A stretch of 23,183 nt of DNA from Oppiella nova (GCA_905397405.1 CAJPVJ010000556.1:1-23183); one strand, 5' to 3'. Shown: positions 12,563 to 22,948, counted from the stretch's first letter. Notes: generated by a model from the sequence alone, not told the origin. Numbers and translations are program-made.

Positions 12563-14318
12563 GGGATAATAATACTGTAATTAGATTTTATTTCATAGAA
12601 AATTTCAATTTATTGATTGATTACCAAATAACTATTCACTGAATATTAACCTCTAATTACACTCATAACATGAAATAACTATTTATTTAATTAACAGCTT
12701 TTATGTTTGTTTTTCACACATATTTCAACTGTAAAGTGCTGAAAGTAAACAAAATACATGTTGAATATTACATATAACTTAAAATCATCGCAACTCTTAA
12801 TGCAAAGTTTCTAAATGATAGTGAAATCATTTGTTTAGACTTTTCAAATTAAACTAAATTAATATAATTAATCAATAAAAATATCTTCACTTTTTTCGTA
12901 TGAAATTTAACTATAAATACGATCGTTTCAAGTGTTTTTCAAACAAATTTCCATATAATACTAATTAAATAAATAATTTTTTTCGCTCATCTCATAACTT
13001 CTTTTATATTAACAAATAATTTAATTCAAGGAATCTTTTGCCTAAAACTAATAATAAACTTAAAAATTTTTATAAAATAAAACAGAGATTGTGAAGATTG
13101 AAAATATGTTTACCATATCTCAAGATTCACTATAATTGCACTTATTATACGTCAATAATAAGTATGAATTTCTATTGAAATGATCACCGATTTTGTGAGG
13201 GATTGACATAATACTGAAAATATCTTAATATAGTAACTATAATATAATATTGACCTCAATTGGTATGCAATAAAAAAATAAATACCAATTTCTCTAATTT
13301 TAACAATATAGGAAAGTTTTAGTAATTAAATCTTTTAGCAAACATATTTATATTTATATATCTATGTTTAAAATAAATTTTTCCATATCTCGTGCCGTGT
13401 CAATGATATTTCACCCGTGTCAGTACAGTGATATTGTTTGCCTAGATTCAATTAGTGAGTCGATAACATTAATTCAATATACAGTAATGTAAGAAATGTG
13501 ATACTATTTACGAAAATTGTATTGAATTTTCTTATTCTTTGCCACAGAATGTAAACATAAACTGAATTGATTTGAATGGAAAAAATGCTCTTAGAATATG
13601 TTTTCTCGTACAGTATATGACTTATTATTTGTGAATATAAAAGAAACTTATTTTTCATAAACAAAATGTATCTATTATTAATTAAGGTTTTGTTTCAATA
13701 ACTTATTTTATTTTATCAGTGAAAATGAAAATGTATCTATTTTCATAATTCATTGTTTGTATTGTTTTTACTATTTCACTGACCACTACTTCCGTAAACT
13801 TGTATTTAATTACATTTGATGCTCAATATATTAATGAGTTTGTGAGTACTGTATTAAGTAATGTATATAATAAGTGCATATTTGTTTAAGACATTTACTA
13901 ATAACTGAATGTTTAATTGTATGAAACTAGTTGATGGACAATTTTATTTTGATTATACGTGCATTTCATTTGATAACACTACGCTAATCAGGATATTTTC
14001 AATCTTAATTTTAAACAGCTTGTTCAATATTTATATTATATTTGTCAGATTCGTAACACTATTTTGTAATAAAATATTAGTTATTGATACAAACTTTGAT
14101 TAAAATATATTTCACACAATCTGGGATAACCGGAAATGTAATACAATATTGTAAAATCAGATATTTATTTCATTTTGAATGCAAGTGGAAAAATACAATT
14201 TTAATCACTTTATGTTATTAACTGTGATTGAAATGAGAGATCACTTTCACATACCATCGACTAAAACAAATGAAACACTAATTCACATTTATTATGATTG
14301 TATGTATAAAATACATGG

Positions 14319-14343
14319 CTCTCTCTCTCTCTCTCTCTCTCTC
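14319..14343. repeat. (CT)n microsatellite in block copy 2
   Basis: Pure CT repeat of 25 bases, two longer than its counterpart at 9694-9716. Confidence 0.97.
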
Positions 14344-14504
14344 ATGAATAGCTTAAGGCTTATCATGTATTAAGGAATCAATTGCTGGCAAATAGATTAT
14401 GAATAACACAAATTGGAGTACAAATAAAAAATATTTAAATTGGAGTCCAAATTGTGAGACAATTCACGATTTTCTCCCTCAACCCTATGGTTTTGACCCT
14501 TAAT

Positions 14505-14505
<1 letters not shown>

Positions 14506-14545
<40 letters not shown>
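14506..14545. repeat. (CT)n microsatellite in block copy 2, long form
   Basis: CT repeat of about 40 bases, expanded relative to 9879-9900. Confidence 0.97.
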
Positions 14546-14547
<2 letters not shown>

Positions 14548-16584
14548 ATTCTGATTGCTGTTATAATAACTAATATAATGACTTTGAAAATCATAGCAAT
14601 CATATCTCTCTCTCAAAACCGCTTTTTTGTGAATCGATTGTTTGGGAAAAACATTTTTCTCTTAACTTTTAATTTTTATTATTTTATAAATATAATACTT
14701 ATTTCGGACTAACAGTTCACGAACATAATTACGGCACTCAAATCCAATGGTAATCCCTATAGGGGGTCAACCAGGGGCATGATTCAAATATTTTTCTTGT
14801 AACTATCACTCAATTGTTGAATATATGGTATTTATGGGAAACGGTATCCTATAATCACATCACTGGTGCTCACGTGTTATACCGGGATAATTTTGTATCA
14901 AATTGTACAAAAACCATAAGACTATCTGACAAATTGGTTAGTAATATATAAGGTATAGAAGTTTATATCAAAATATATTTAACGATTCAATAATAACTTC
15001 AAATTATTGATAATGTTTTTAATACAATGAGTACATAAATACATTAGAAATTGTGATTGAATTACATGATTAAATAGAGACAAAAATAAAAAGACATTTA
15101 TAAAATGCTTTTTTGATAACATAGATACAATTACACCGGTTATTATGGCATTATTATAAAGTAAATACTTGTTAACAGTATGTCCATTAGTAAAATGTTG
15201 CAAAACATAGTTTAGTTACAAAATATTTACAGAATTTGTTAGTTATTATAAAGCTAATAATTAGCCTCATACTAAATACACTTATTACATAACATAACAA
15301 ATTAAATAGCAGCGGTTAATTTATCCGGAATATATTTTGACATATAAACAAACACTGGTCATCAATGGCCCATAAATTATATCTAAAATAATGACGATTC
15401 GAATAATAGTGTAATGAATTTCAAGGCCTTTGAAATCCAATTTTAGTACTTATTGTACGCCAAGAATATCACATAAATTAAAATTAGTAGTGAAAAATGA
15501 TTTGTATAAAACACAAATTGCTGGAAGGCTTTCCACTCACACAGGAATGAGGGGGATATGTATTGTGAACACAGTTTTTTTATTTGAATTAAATTTTTTG
15601 TTATATTTATAGTCGTTTGGCATAAGTTACACAATATATTGCAATTGAAAACTCATTTAGAAAAAAGCATAAAAATATTTTTGCGCAAAACTACATCATT
15701 AAAATTAGATTTTATTTTCAAACAAAAAAAACTTTTCTGATTAAACTATTTTATTAATTAAATTTGTAATTACTTTAAATAGTAAAACAAATGTGTCTAA
15801 TTTGATATCTAAAATTTGTCAAATATACCACAAACCAAAAACATGTGTTTCTAATACGATATATATAAATGCCATACATATAGTCATATCCTGTTTAAAA
15901 AGTTTTTATCGAAACTAGTAATTAAATAATATGCCTTTAAATTAACTCTCTATTTAAAAAATGAATTTGTTTTGCAAAAATAAATAATTATCAAACTAAA
16001 TGCAAATTATATTGAAAATATATGAACTTTTTTCGCATACATACCATATATAGACATTCGTTGAAAAATAAACTTTCTTTCTTTCATATTATTTATTATA
16101 TTAATTATTATTGTAATTCACTTCTAATAAACACTTTAAAAGTTGTATAAAACAAAACAAAATAAAAACCTTTTGCTTATCGTAAAAAATTTAAAACAAA
16201 AAAGTTTTCAATGAGTTGTAAAAGTTTTTTTTCAGTTCAGTACAGATGTCAATAAAAGTTTGTGATTTCCGATGTCAACACAAATGTCTCAACGAAAAAA
16301 AAAGTTTTATAACTTTTCATAAACAAAAAATACTTAAGTTTTCAGTTCAGGTAAAAGTCTTCAGCATTTTTACTAATTTAATAAAATCACTTAAAAGTGC
16401 GAAACAAAACAAATCGCTGTTTAACTCAACTATACATTCAAGTGATGATCAAAAGAAAGAGTGAAACAAAAATCTTAAGACATATTAAGCCATGAGTTTA
16501 GTCAGAGATTCTCCACACCAGTGAAAGCCAATCCAATTGTATGCCTTGTATTCATATCTATTGTTTTTTTTGTACACATTTTTT

Positions 16585-17155
16585 ATGTTTCACTTTTTTG
16601 CTTATGCCATATCATATACATGTGTTAACTTACACTATACTATGGGTTGGAGTTAAAGGTGAAATCGATAGTAATATTGCCTTTGCATTAGGGTTTCTAT
16701 TATTTTATATACAATTATATATTTTTATGCATGTCTTGCGAGTGAGAAGATGATGAGCCTCTCTCTCTCTCTCTCTCTCTCACTCACTCACTCGCTTACT
16801 CTCTCCCCTTTCTCTCTCATGCTCTCTCTCCCTCTCCCATACAATGGTGAGCACGAAATTGTATTTTAGAAAAAATGATAAATTCATACATAAAATAGTT
16901 ATAATACGTTTGATTCGCATGTTTGATACCGGAGCGCCAGTATATGCTTGTTATGTAATGCCTTTCCCCTCTCATCCCGGTGCACATACATAACAACAAG
17001 TGTTTGTGTGTGCAGTGTTAGCCCTAATCAATCACCCGTCCAATTGAATGTCAGATAAGTTAACTTTTTTTTGCTCCGTATATCAAGTACTTGTTGTTTC
17101 ACTAAACAAAAGTCAAAAGTGGTCTCTCTTTTTGCATCTCCTATTGCATGAGAAC

Positions 17156-17159
<4 letters not shown>
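16585..17159. other. Non-coding stretch between the two duplications
   Basis: It continues contig sequence past the homology with copy 1. It contains a compound pyrimidine tract (16759-16840) and no supportable gene. Confidence 0.6.
16759..16840. repeat. Compound CT / CACT / CT-rich pyrimidine tract
   Basis: A pure CT run to 16781 is followed by CACT repeats and then imperfect CT blocks broken by short non-CT bases. Confidence 0.9.

Positions 17160-17193
<34 letters not shown>
17160..17193. repeat. (TC)17 microsatellite opening tandem copy 1
   Basis: Pure TC repeat; it opens the first ~440-bp unit directly, with no inverted arm before it. Confidence 0.97.
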
Positions 17194-17195
<2 letters not shown>

Positions 17196-17456
17196 CAAGT
17201 ATCCCAATGTGGGACAGGGGGTGCCAATGAATATCCAAATATCCAATAAAAGATCATAATATTTCAATAATATGTATGATTTATTTCCTTAATATTAGGT
17301 CCGAGTTTTGTTTGGAAATTAAAATATTTTACATTCATATCAAAATCGTTTCGGTTTTTCTCAAATCCTTATAGTCTGTGAGAAAGCCTTGCGTTTGATT
17401 ATGTAGTCATTCCTTTCCTATCTGTGCTCGTCTTCATTCATATCGTGAATTATAAC

Positions 17457-17459
<3 letters not shown>

Positions 17460-17501
<42 letters not shown>
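17460..17501. repeat. (GA)n microsatellite in tandem copy 1
   Basis: GA repeat of about 42 bases with one extra G near 17491; longer than its counterpart at 17947-17974. Confidence 0.97.
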
Positions 17502-17513
17502 TCTAGTTTGTTT

Positions 17514-17641
17514 GAGAGCCTTTTTACGAAAATCACGATTTTCCAGATCATTATTAAGATGTCAACAAAATAAAAAATATCTAGACTAGCGCATTATAAA
17601 ACACTTAATAATGATCTGGAAAATCGTGATTTTCGTAAAAA

Positions 17642-17648
<7 letters not shown>
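17514..17648. repeat. Perfect 45-bp inverted repeat with 45-nt spacer
   Basis: Arm 17514-17558 is the exact reverse complement of 17604-17648, and 17559-17603 would form the loop. The first arm lies at the end of tandem copy 1; the second sits at the front of copy 2. A transcript of either strand could fold into a long perfect hairpin. Confidence 0.95.

Positions 17649-17678
<30 letters not shown>
17644..17678. repeat. (CT)n microsatellite opening tandem copy 2
   Basis: Pure CT repeat directly following the left inverted arm. Confidence 0.97.
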
Positions 17679-17680
<2 letters not shown>

Positions 17681-17943
17681 CAAGTATCCCAATATGGGAC
17701 AGGGGGTGCCAATGAATATCCAATAAAAGATCATAATATTCCAATAATATGTATGATTTATTTCCTTAATATTAGGTCCGCGTTTTGTTTGGAAATTAAA
17801 ATATTTTACATTCATATCAAAATCGTTTCGGTTTTTTCTCAAATCCTTATGTGAGAAAGCCTTGCGTTTGATTATGTAGTCATTCCTTTCCTATCTGTAC
17901 TCGTCTTCATTCATATCGTGAATTATAAGATTATTATATTCAC

Positions 17944-17946
<3 letters not shown>

Positions 17947-17974
<28 letters not shown>
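17947..17974. repeat. (GA)14 microsatellite in tandem copy 2
   Basis: Pure GA repeat of 28 bases. Confidence 0.97.
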
Positions 17975-17977
<3 letters not shown>

Positions 17978-19018
17978 AGTTTGTTTGAGAGCCTTTTTAC
18001 GAAAATCACGATTTTCCAGATCATTATTAAGATGTCAACAAAATAAAAAATATCTAGACTAGCGCATTATAAAACAAGCTAACTTTCCCCATTGCTATTG
18101 CCTTAAAAGTGCATCACATTTTACATGCTATGTTATACAACAACATACAACCAGAATATACTGTATAGCTTTATACAGTAAGACTATTGTGCCGTACATT
18201 TCATACATGGGATGCGATTTGATATGATTTGCAATCTCTTATGCTTTTATAAAAATGAAAAACATATTTCTCTCACTCTTTCTTTCCATACGTGTATTGT
18301 ATTGTTATTTTCAGTTATGTTTATCAATGAGTACTCATTGTTATTGTGTTTCACTTCTCAATATCTCTTTCCCATTATTTCTCTACCCTTTTGTTTGCAT
18401 TTCCTGCATATTTTCAGCGCATATCGTAAAAACTAAAACATAAAATAAAACACATTTTTCGTTAATTTTGTGTTATTTTCTATGAAAAGGATTTATATTT
18501 TTAAACATCAAATACATCTTTAAAAGATTATTATTTTATTTTTCTAATTTATATTAAACTTTTTCGGTAAAGACGTATGAATGCCATAATATTATCCACA
18601 AATTGAAATTAATATGCCTCTATAAATACATTTAATTCGCTTATTTTAGGCATTTTGTGAAAAACGTGTCTATAATAGCAAATTCTTGACGTCTATTTCC
18701 ATGTGCTTCGAGTGGAAAGGTATTAAAAGATAGGAAAAACTTGCGTTAAAAATAAAACTTTATTTATATATCCAAGCGATGAGTATATTTATGAAAGGAT
18801 AGTACAGTAACTGTTAGATCGGAATATTCTTTAATACCGGCGCTATTATTAATCCAATTATGTTTACGTCAAAACACATGCAAGTCATGTGAATGTGATT
18901 ATAGTCGCTGTCGATAACCATATCTCTTAACTTTATACGATAGGCGCAGTAACCCTTTTACTAGCTATCAGGTATAATATTGGAAATCGTGCATCATATA
19001 ATAACTTTACTTGTCCAT

Positions 19019-19034
19019 AGCTATAATTATAGCT
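19019..19034. repeat. 16-bp perfect palindrome inside a wider inverted repeat
   Basis: AGCTATAATTATAGCT is self-complementary. Nine-base inverted arms surround it: AGTAACCCT at 18948-18956 and AGGGTTACT at 19038-19046. This could be a cruciform or the worn ends of a small element, but no longer homology supports an element. Confidence 0.5.
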
Positions 19035-19081
19035 GATAGGGTTACTCGCGGATAGCATATTTCAATTCTCTATAAATTAGG

Positions 19082-19123
19082 TCTCTCTCTCTCTCTCGCT
19101 TTCTCTCTCTCTCTCTCTCTCTC
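19082..19123. repeat. (TC)n microsatellite with one interruption
   Basis: TC repeat of 42 bases broken by GCTT in the middle. Confidence 0.97.
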
Positions 19124-19945
19124 AATGATAACTAATGTTTTCTAATCTATTGACTGATTGTCGTCATTAGCCATTCATTTGTTTGGATTCACTTAACTAT
19201 TAATACAATAACCCATAGAAAACTTGAAGTTTTTTATATATAACTCATACACCTATTAATAGATACATTAATAAATAATAAATTTTATTCTTTACGCCAC
19301 TATTAATAGCCATTCATTTATAAGTTATTAACAGTTGTGTGGATACCGAGAACCCAGAGTTTGGAAAAACAATTAACACTTAATAACAAGGTATTAATAA
19401 CACAACACAACACACACTATAAATATATTAATATAATAGCACTTATCGATAGTAATAGCGAATGAGTTGTTTACTCATAAATAACTAATTTCTTACGGAA
19501 TAAAAGACATTTGAGATTTGACTCCTTATTTTGATTGATCATGGTAGATATGTGTATATTTTTATGTCCAGTTCCTTGTCACCACATGGATTCTCTATGT
19601 ACTCTACTATGTACTAATCCTTTGTTATTGCAATTGTCAACTACTCTCATTGCAATTAATTGATAATTTTGTGTGTATAGAATATTCTGGGTATATATTA
19701 GAAAAATAATCTTGTCTCTCTGTCGACTATTTATTTATTTACTTATCTACTAAAAGGCTTACAACTCAATGGTATTGTTTGCCTGTATATTCTGTGCACA
19801 TATTTATTATTCTGTGTGTATATAACATGCATTTATATCGATATATACCGTAAACAGTGTTTTTAGTAGTCGTGTTGTTTGTGTCGTCGAGTCCTTTCGG
19901 AAACTTTTTATTTGTTACTCTTTTTAACAGCACTTTGAACGTCAC

Positions 19946-19957
19946 TTTGACGTCAAA
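19946..19957. promoter_or_regulatory. Full CRE octamer in a 12-bp palindrome
   Basis: TGACGTCA (19948-19955), the consensus site of CREB/ATF bZIP factors, lies within the palindrome TTTGACGTCAAA. A CGTCA half-site sits just upstream at 19940-19944. No gene is visible nearby, so its use is unproven. Confidence 0.35.
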
Positions 19958-19998
19958 TCAAATGTAAGGTAAAACTCGACACTAAGCCGACTGTCAAA

Positions 19999-20002
<4 letters not shown>

Positions 20003-20038
<36 letters not shown>
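20003..20038. repeat. (GA)18 microsatellite
   Basis: Pure GA repeat of 36 bases, about 45 bases downstream of the CRE motif. Confidence 0.98.
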
Positions 20039-20042
<4 letters not shown>

Positions 20043-21114
20043 CGATATATAATCAGTGGAGTGTATTGAATCAAAACGAGTAAACATTTTACTCGTTTAC
20101 ATCTAAATTGTTTTGCCTTTTTTTCAATATCCATTCAATTATTTGTAACTCTTTTTTATAGGAATTAAAATTAAATGTTCAATTCTTGTGTATTTTTCTC
20201 GTTACAAATAAAAGTCTAATAAACAGTACTGTATAACAAATCCACATTTTAAAGCATTTATTTTGTTTCGTGTCGTTTAGTTGTTACACGAATTCATATA
20301 TGAATTGTTATGTATTTGTTAATACATTAAGTAGTTTTGTTTGTATTATTGTATTTCAATTTGTATTTCATGTCTATTATTTGTTCAATAGATTTATGTT
20401 TTTTAATTTCAGTGAGTAATTACTTTTTTCAAAAACACAATTCATTTACAACAACAAAAAGCACAACAATATTATGATGTTCTTTGTTACATAAGATTTC
20501 CCTCTCAATTAACTTTCATTTAATTTGTTTATTCATTTAGACATAAGATTTAGATATTAAATCTTATATTTTGACAAAATTGAGTTAATCTCTCCAAGCT
20601 AATCTTAATGCTAGATATTAGACATTATAAACATGTATATGTTTTTACATTCGTTTGATTCACATCTATATGGCATTAGAGATAATAATTAGTTTCAAAA
20701 CATAAGCTGATTTACTGTTGAGAAATGAGAGGATTATTTTGTAATAAAAAATTTAATTAATTTTTTATGTCACATAAACACCGGTAAAGCATCCGGAATA
20801 TTATATTCCAGAATATTCTTATTATTCAATAAATGTTTTAAATAATATTCATGTTTTTTAGTTAACTAGCATATAAAAAATATTTTTATTATTAATCGCT
20901 TTGTTTTTAAACTATTTCTCAGAATATTGAGAAAAAACAGAAATATTCAATACATTGAACAATATTTACATTTTTTGTGTGCTTAGAAAATATGTGTACT
21001 AATAAAATGCTAAGAATTTCGATGTCATTTAGAAATTTATGTATATTTTTAGTCTTAGTGTTTGTGTGTGTCTTATGACAAAACCGCTAAACGTATGCAA
21101 AACACGCGTTGATA

Positions 21115-21122
21115 TTACGTAA
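21115..21122. promoter_or_regulatory. Palindromic TTACGTAA bZIP-type site
   Basis: TTACGTAA matches the PAR-bZIP/NFIL3-type consensus and is followed at 21127-21132 by a second TTTACG. It lies about 735 bases upstream of the cysteine-rich gene, so it could be distal to its promoter. An octamer can easily occur by chance. Confidence 0.2.
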
Positions 21123-21210
21123 AGAGTTTACGTTTGAAACAAAAATATATTCTGTCATTAGAAATGTATTTTGGGGTTAAAAACAACTACGAAAATGTTT
21201 TTATACAGAA

Positions 21211-21230
21211 TCTCTCTCTCTCTCTCTCTC
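21211..21230. repeat. (TC)10 microsatellite
   Basis: Pure TC repeat of 20 bases. Confidence 0.98.
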
Positions 21231-21728
21231 AGTGTTTATGTTGTAATGAAATGAATGCGAGAATTGATTCTCGAGAATATAAACATGAATTTCTCATAAA
21301 ACACACATTTTATGTCATAAATAGCAACAGTTATTTATAAACATTTGCTCAATTTCATAAATATATGTTTTCTGTTTTCACCTATTATTTAATCACTCAA
21401 TAATATTTGCCAACAGTATTGTATAATACTGTAAGTTATTTGGCATAGAATTTGAGAATATCTTAATAAAAAGTATTTTTAGCCCATTATGTCATAAAAG
21501 TGAATAAATAACGCAGAAATAGAGAAACATAATTGCAATTTATTTATACAAAAAAAAGTGTTTAACAAATTTCTAAATTCCAACCACACTTAGCATGACA
21601 ACTTATATTCAGCTTAGTAATATTTAGCTCAAAAGGACTATGGTCAATAAAATGCTAGTGCCTAAAATAACATTATAAATTCTTTGGCTACACGTTTTAT
21701 ATGAATACTTATTATGCGAGTTCTGTGA

Positions 21729-21735
21729 TATAAAA
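21729..21735 (+). promoter_or_regulatory. Possible TATA box of the cysteine-rich gene
   Basis: TATAAAA lies 128 bases upstream of the chosen ATG, which would place a start site around 21755-21765. In DNA this AT-rich such a match is weak evidence on its own. A TTCAG at 21776-21780 could alternatively be a 5'-UTR splice acceptor or part of an initiator. Confidence 0.2.
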
Positions 21736-21856
21736 TTCCCAATTCTTTAATCGTAACAAGGAGGTTTCATATTATTCAGATGCTTTTCAATTGCAATCTC
21801 ACATATTAATAGTGACCACAACTGCCAATTCAGTGCATACCAGACCTCAACCAGAC

Positions 21857-22453
21857 ATGAAACCACTCTTTCTATACCTATTACTCGCTATCTATTCATT
21901 CAATGGATGCACTGCTCAGCGGAAAGAGTTTAAGGACGGCGTACGGGGAACGGGATGTCTCATCACAATCACACCTAAACTCACCAGAGATTGTTTGGAC
22001 GCCTTTGACCAGGAGCTGGACCGCAGACCCAAAGATGAAAGGGATCAGAAGGTTAGTCCCAAATACCTTATATCATGTATTCTGTGAAGTGTTCCGAAAA
22101 GACGGTTACCGGGAAAGCCATATATGAATGCCTACTAATATATACCGATTGTATGGCACCGGTAGGCCCTGTGTTGCGCGTATTTGTCCCTCCAGTCGTG
22201 TGTACTGAAGCTGTCGGAGAAGGAGTGCGGAGAAGAGGGAGAACCGGTGGCCAAGAGTTTCCTCAAAGCCATCAACTCCGGCATCACTTCCGACGACTGC
22301 GTTGACTACGGACTCATGACATGCATTCAATTTTCCGATTTATTTACGATCGCACAGAACTCTACCACCACATCCACCCAACTGTCCACTTATGTCATAC
22401 TATTGATAAGCAATTTTATTAGTATTTTTCTCGGGTTGTTAACTCATTTTTAA
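21857..22453 (+). CDS. Secreted six-cysteine protein, probably GPI-anchored; two exons
   Basis: The proposed coding sequence joins 21857-22051 and 22196-22453, giving 150 residues; the intron is phase 0. The chosen ATG opens directly into a signal peptide (MKPLFLYLLLAIYSF core, likely cleavage after CTA at residue 20). An in-frame ATG at 21791 would add 22 polar residues and bury that signal, so I prefer 21857, which has a purine at -3. The predicted mature chain has six cysteines (34, 46, 67, 76, 100, 108), enough for three disulfides, and is rich in charged residues. An N-glycosylation sequon (NST, residue 120) lies in a Ser/Thr-rich linker, followed by a hydrophobic tail (about 131-147) ending three residues before the stop. 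This is the layout of a GPI-anchored surface protein; a C-terminal membrane anchor is the alternative. Base composition is clearly less AT-rich than the surroundings. I do not recognise the family, so no molecular function is assigned. The existence of the gene is well supported; its exact ends are less so. Confidence 0.75.
22052..22195 (+). other. Phase-0 intron of the cysteine-rich gene
   Basis: The donor reads AAG|GTTAGT at 22051/22052 and the acceptor TTTGTCCCTCCAG ends at 22195, preceded by a pyrimidine-rich stretch. A TACTAAT sequence at 22133-22139 is a near-perfect branch-point match, though 56 nt from the acceptor. Retention would add 12 codons and then stop at 22085-22087, giving a protein without the second half of the cysteines or the hydrophobic tail. 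A second AG at 22164-22165 is also in frame and would add ten residues with two extra cysteines; it lacks a pyrimidine tract, so it is the less likely acceptor. Confidence 0.7.
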
Positions 22454-22788
22454 ATGCCTTTTTGCTTGGCTTTTAATGCCATTATATTTTTTATAATATT
22501 AGTGAATGTTAGTCGATTGTACAGTACAATTTATAATCATACACTGTATTCGGTATTAGTGAATTGCCTTGGTCAACAATGCCAAACATTGCCAAATTTA
22601 CTATATGGACCTTGCTTAATATGATCAGTCATTTGATGACTAGTGCCTTATTACCGTAATTGACATTTATTAATTAACACTATGCTTACACTGTATATCA
22701 CATAGTATGCATTATTTGAACGTCTATGATGAATTGACTCTAAACACAATATTCAATATTCATATTGCAAAACAATTGCTTACATTTA
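22454..22788 (+). other. 3' flank of the cysteine-rich gene, no further coding sequence seen
   Basis: This is AT-rich sequence after the stop codon, presumably 3' UTR at its start. I see no exon, RNA gene or mobile element. Confidence 0.5.
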
Positions 22789-22915
22789 TTACAATTATAA
22801 CAAACTTGTAATACAGGTATTGAGCATTAATGTAAGAATTTGATTAATAATTATTTCATTATAATTTTATATGTTTTAAAGCTCATCAACATATTTAATT
22901 TTTTAGGAGATATCG
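22789..22915. repeat. Exact 127-bp direct repeat, copy 1
   Basis: Identical to 23057-23183. The base before each copy differs (A at 22788, T at 23056), so the match starts exactly here. The spacing implies a repeat unit of 268 bp. Confidence 0.97.
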
Positions 22916-22942
22916 ATAATTCTGTATTATTTCATAAAACAA

Positions 22943-22948
22943 AATAAA
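22943..22948 (+). promoter_or_regulatory. Possible polyadenylation signal
   Basis: This AATAAA is a candidate signal downstream of the stop at 22453; I noticed none closer. It would imply a 3' UTR of about 500 nt running through the first copy of the 127-bp repeat. AATAAA is common by chance in this composition. Confidence 0.2.

Larger units (their letters stand above)
12544..16584. repeat. 4-kb duplicated block, copy 2 (starts at the assembly gap)
   Basis: This is the second copy of 7892-11936, starting inside a (CT)n tract at the first base after the gap. Microsatellites differ in length between copies: 22 nt at 9879-9900 against about 40 nt at 14506-14545. Beyond 16584 the sequence continues with no counterpart in copy 1, because copy 1 stops at the gap. 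No convincing gene is present. Confidence 0.95.
17160..17603. repeat. ~440-bp tandem repeat, copy 1
   Basis: The order is (CT)n, a unique body (17194-17459), (GA)n, a 45-base arm (17514-17558) and a 45-base spacer (17559-17603). The same order recurs at 17644-18076. This copy lacks the left inverted arm that precedes copy 2. Its body carries an 8-base insertion near 17230 relative to copy 2, among other small differences. Confidence 0.9.
17604..18031. mobile_element. Possible non-autonomous TIR (MITE-like) element
   Basis: A 428-bp segment is bounded by perfect 45-bp terminal inverted repeats (17604-17648 and 17987-18031), with (CT)n inside the left end and (GA)n inside the right. It has no coding capacity. 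The flanks are 45-bp exact direct repeats (17559-17603, 18032-18076), far too long for a normal target-site duplication, so local duplication with inversion explains it at least as well as transposition. I saw no other copy in the window. Confidence 0.3.
17644..18076. repeat. ~440-bp tandem repeat, copy 2
   Basis: This is the second copy of 17160-17603, offset 485 at its start and 473 at its end. It has a 14-15 base insertion near 17930 just before the (GA)n tract. The last ~100 bases, from GATCTAG to the end of the spacer, are identical in the two copies. Homology stops sharply after 18076. Confidence 0.9.
18077..21728. other. AT-rich non-coding stretch upstream of the cysteine-rich gene
   Basis: It holds three microsatellites and the palindromic motifs listed separately. 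No exon with convincing composition is visible. Confidence 0.6.

Noticed and set aside
11873-12642. Long open frames of over 200 codons spanning the N run
   Set aside because: They exist only because Ns translate as unknown residues; the real sequence on each side is short and unremarkable.
17028-17842. Minus-strand open frames containing Arg-Glu repeats
   Set aside because: The Arg-Glu runs are translated (CT)n microsatellites and the rest lies within the tandem repeat bodies.
22106-22330. Minus-strand and alternative-frame open frames overlapping exon 2
   Set aside because: They are shadows of the spliced cysteine-rich gene, kept open by its lower AT content.
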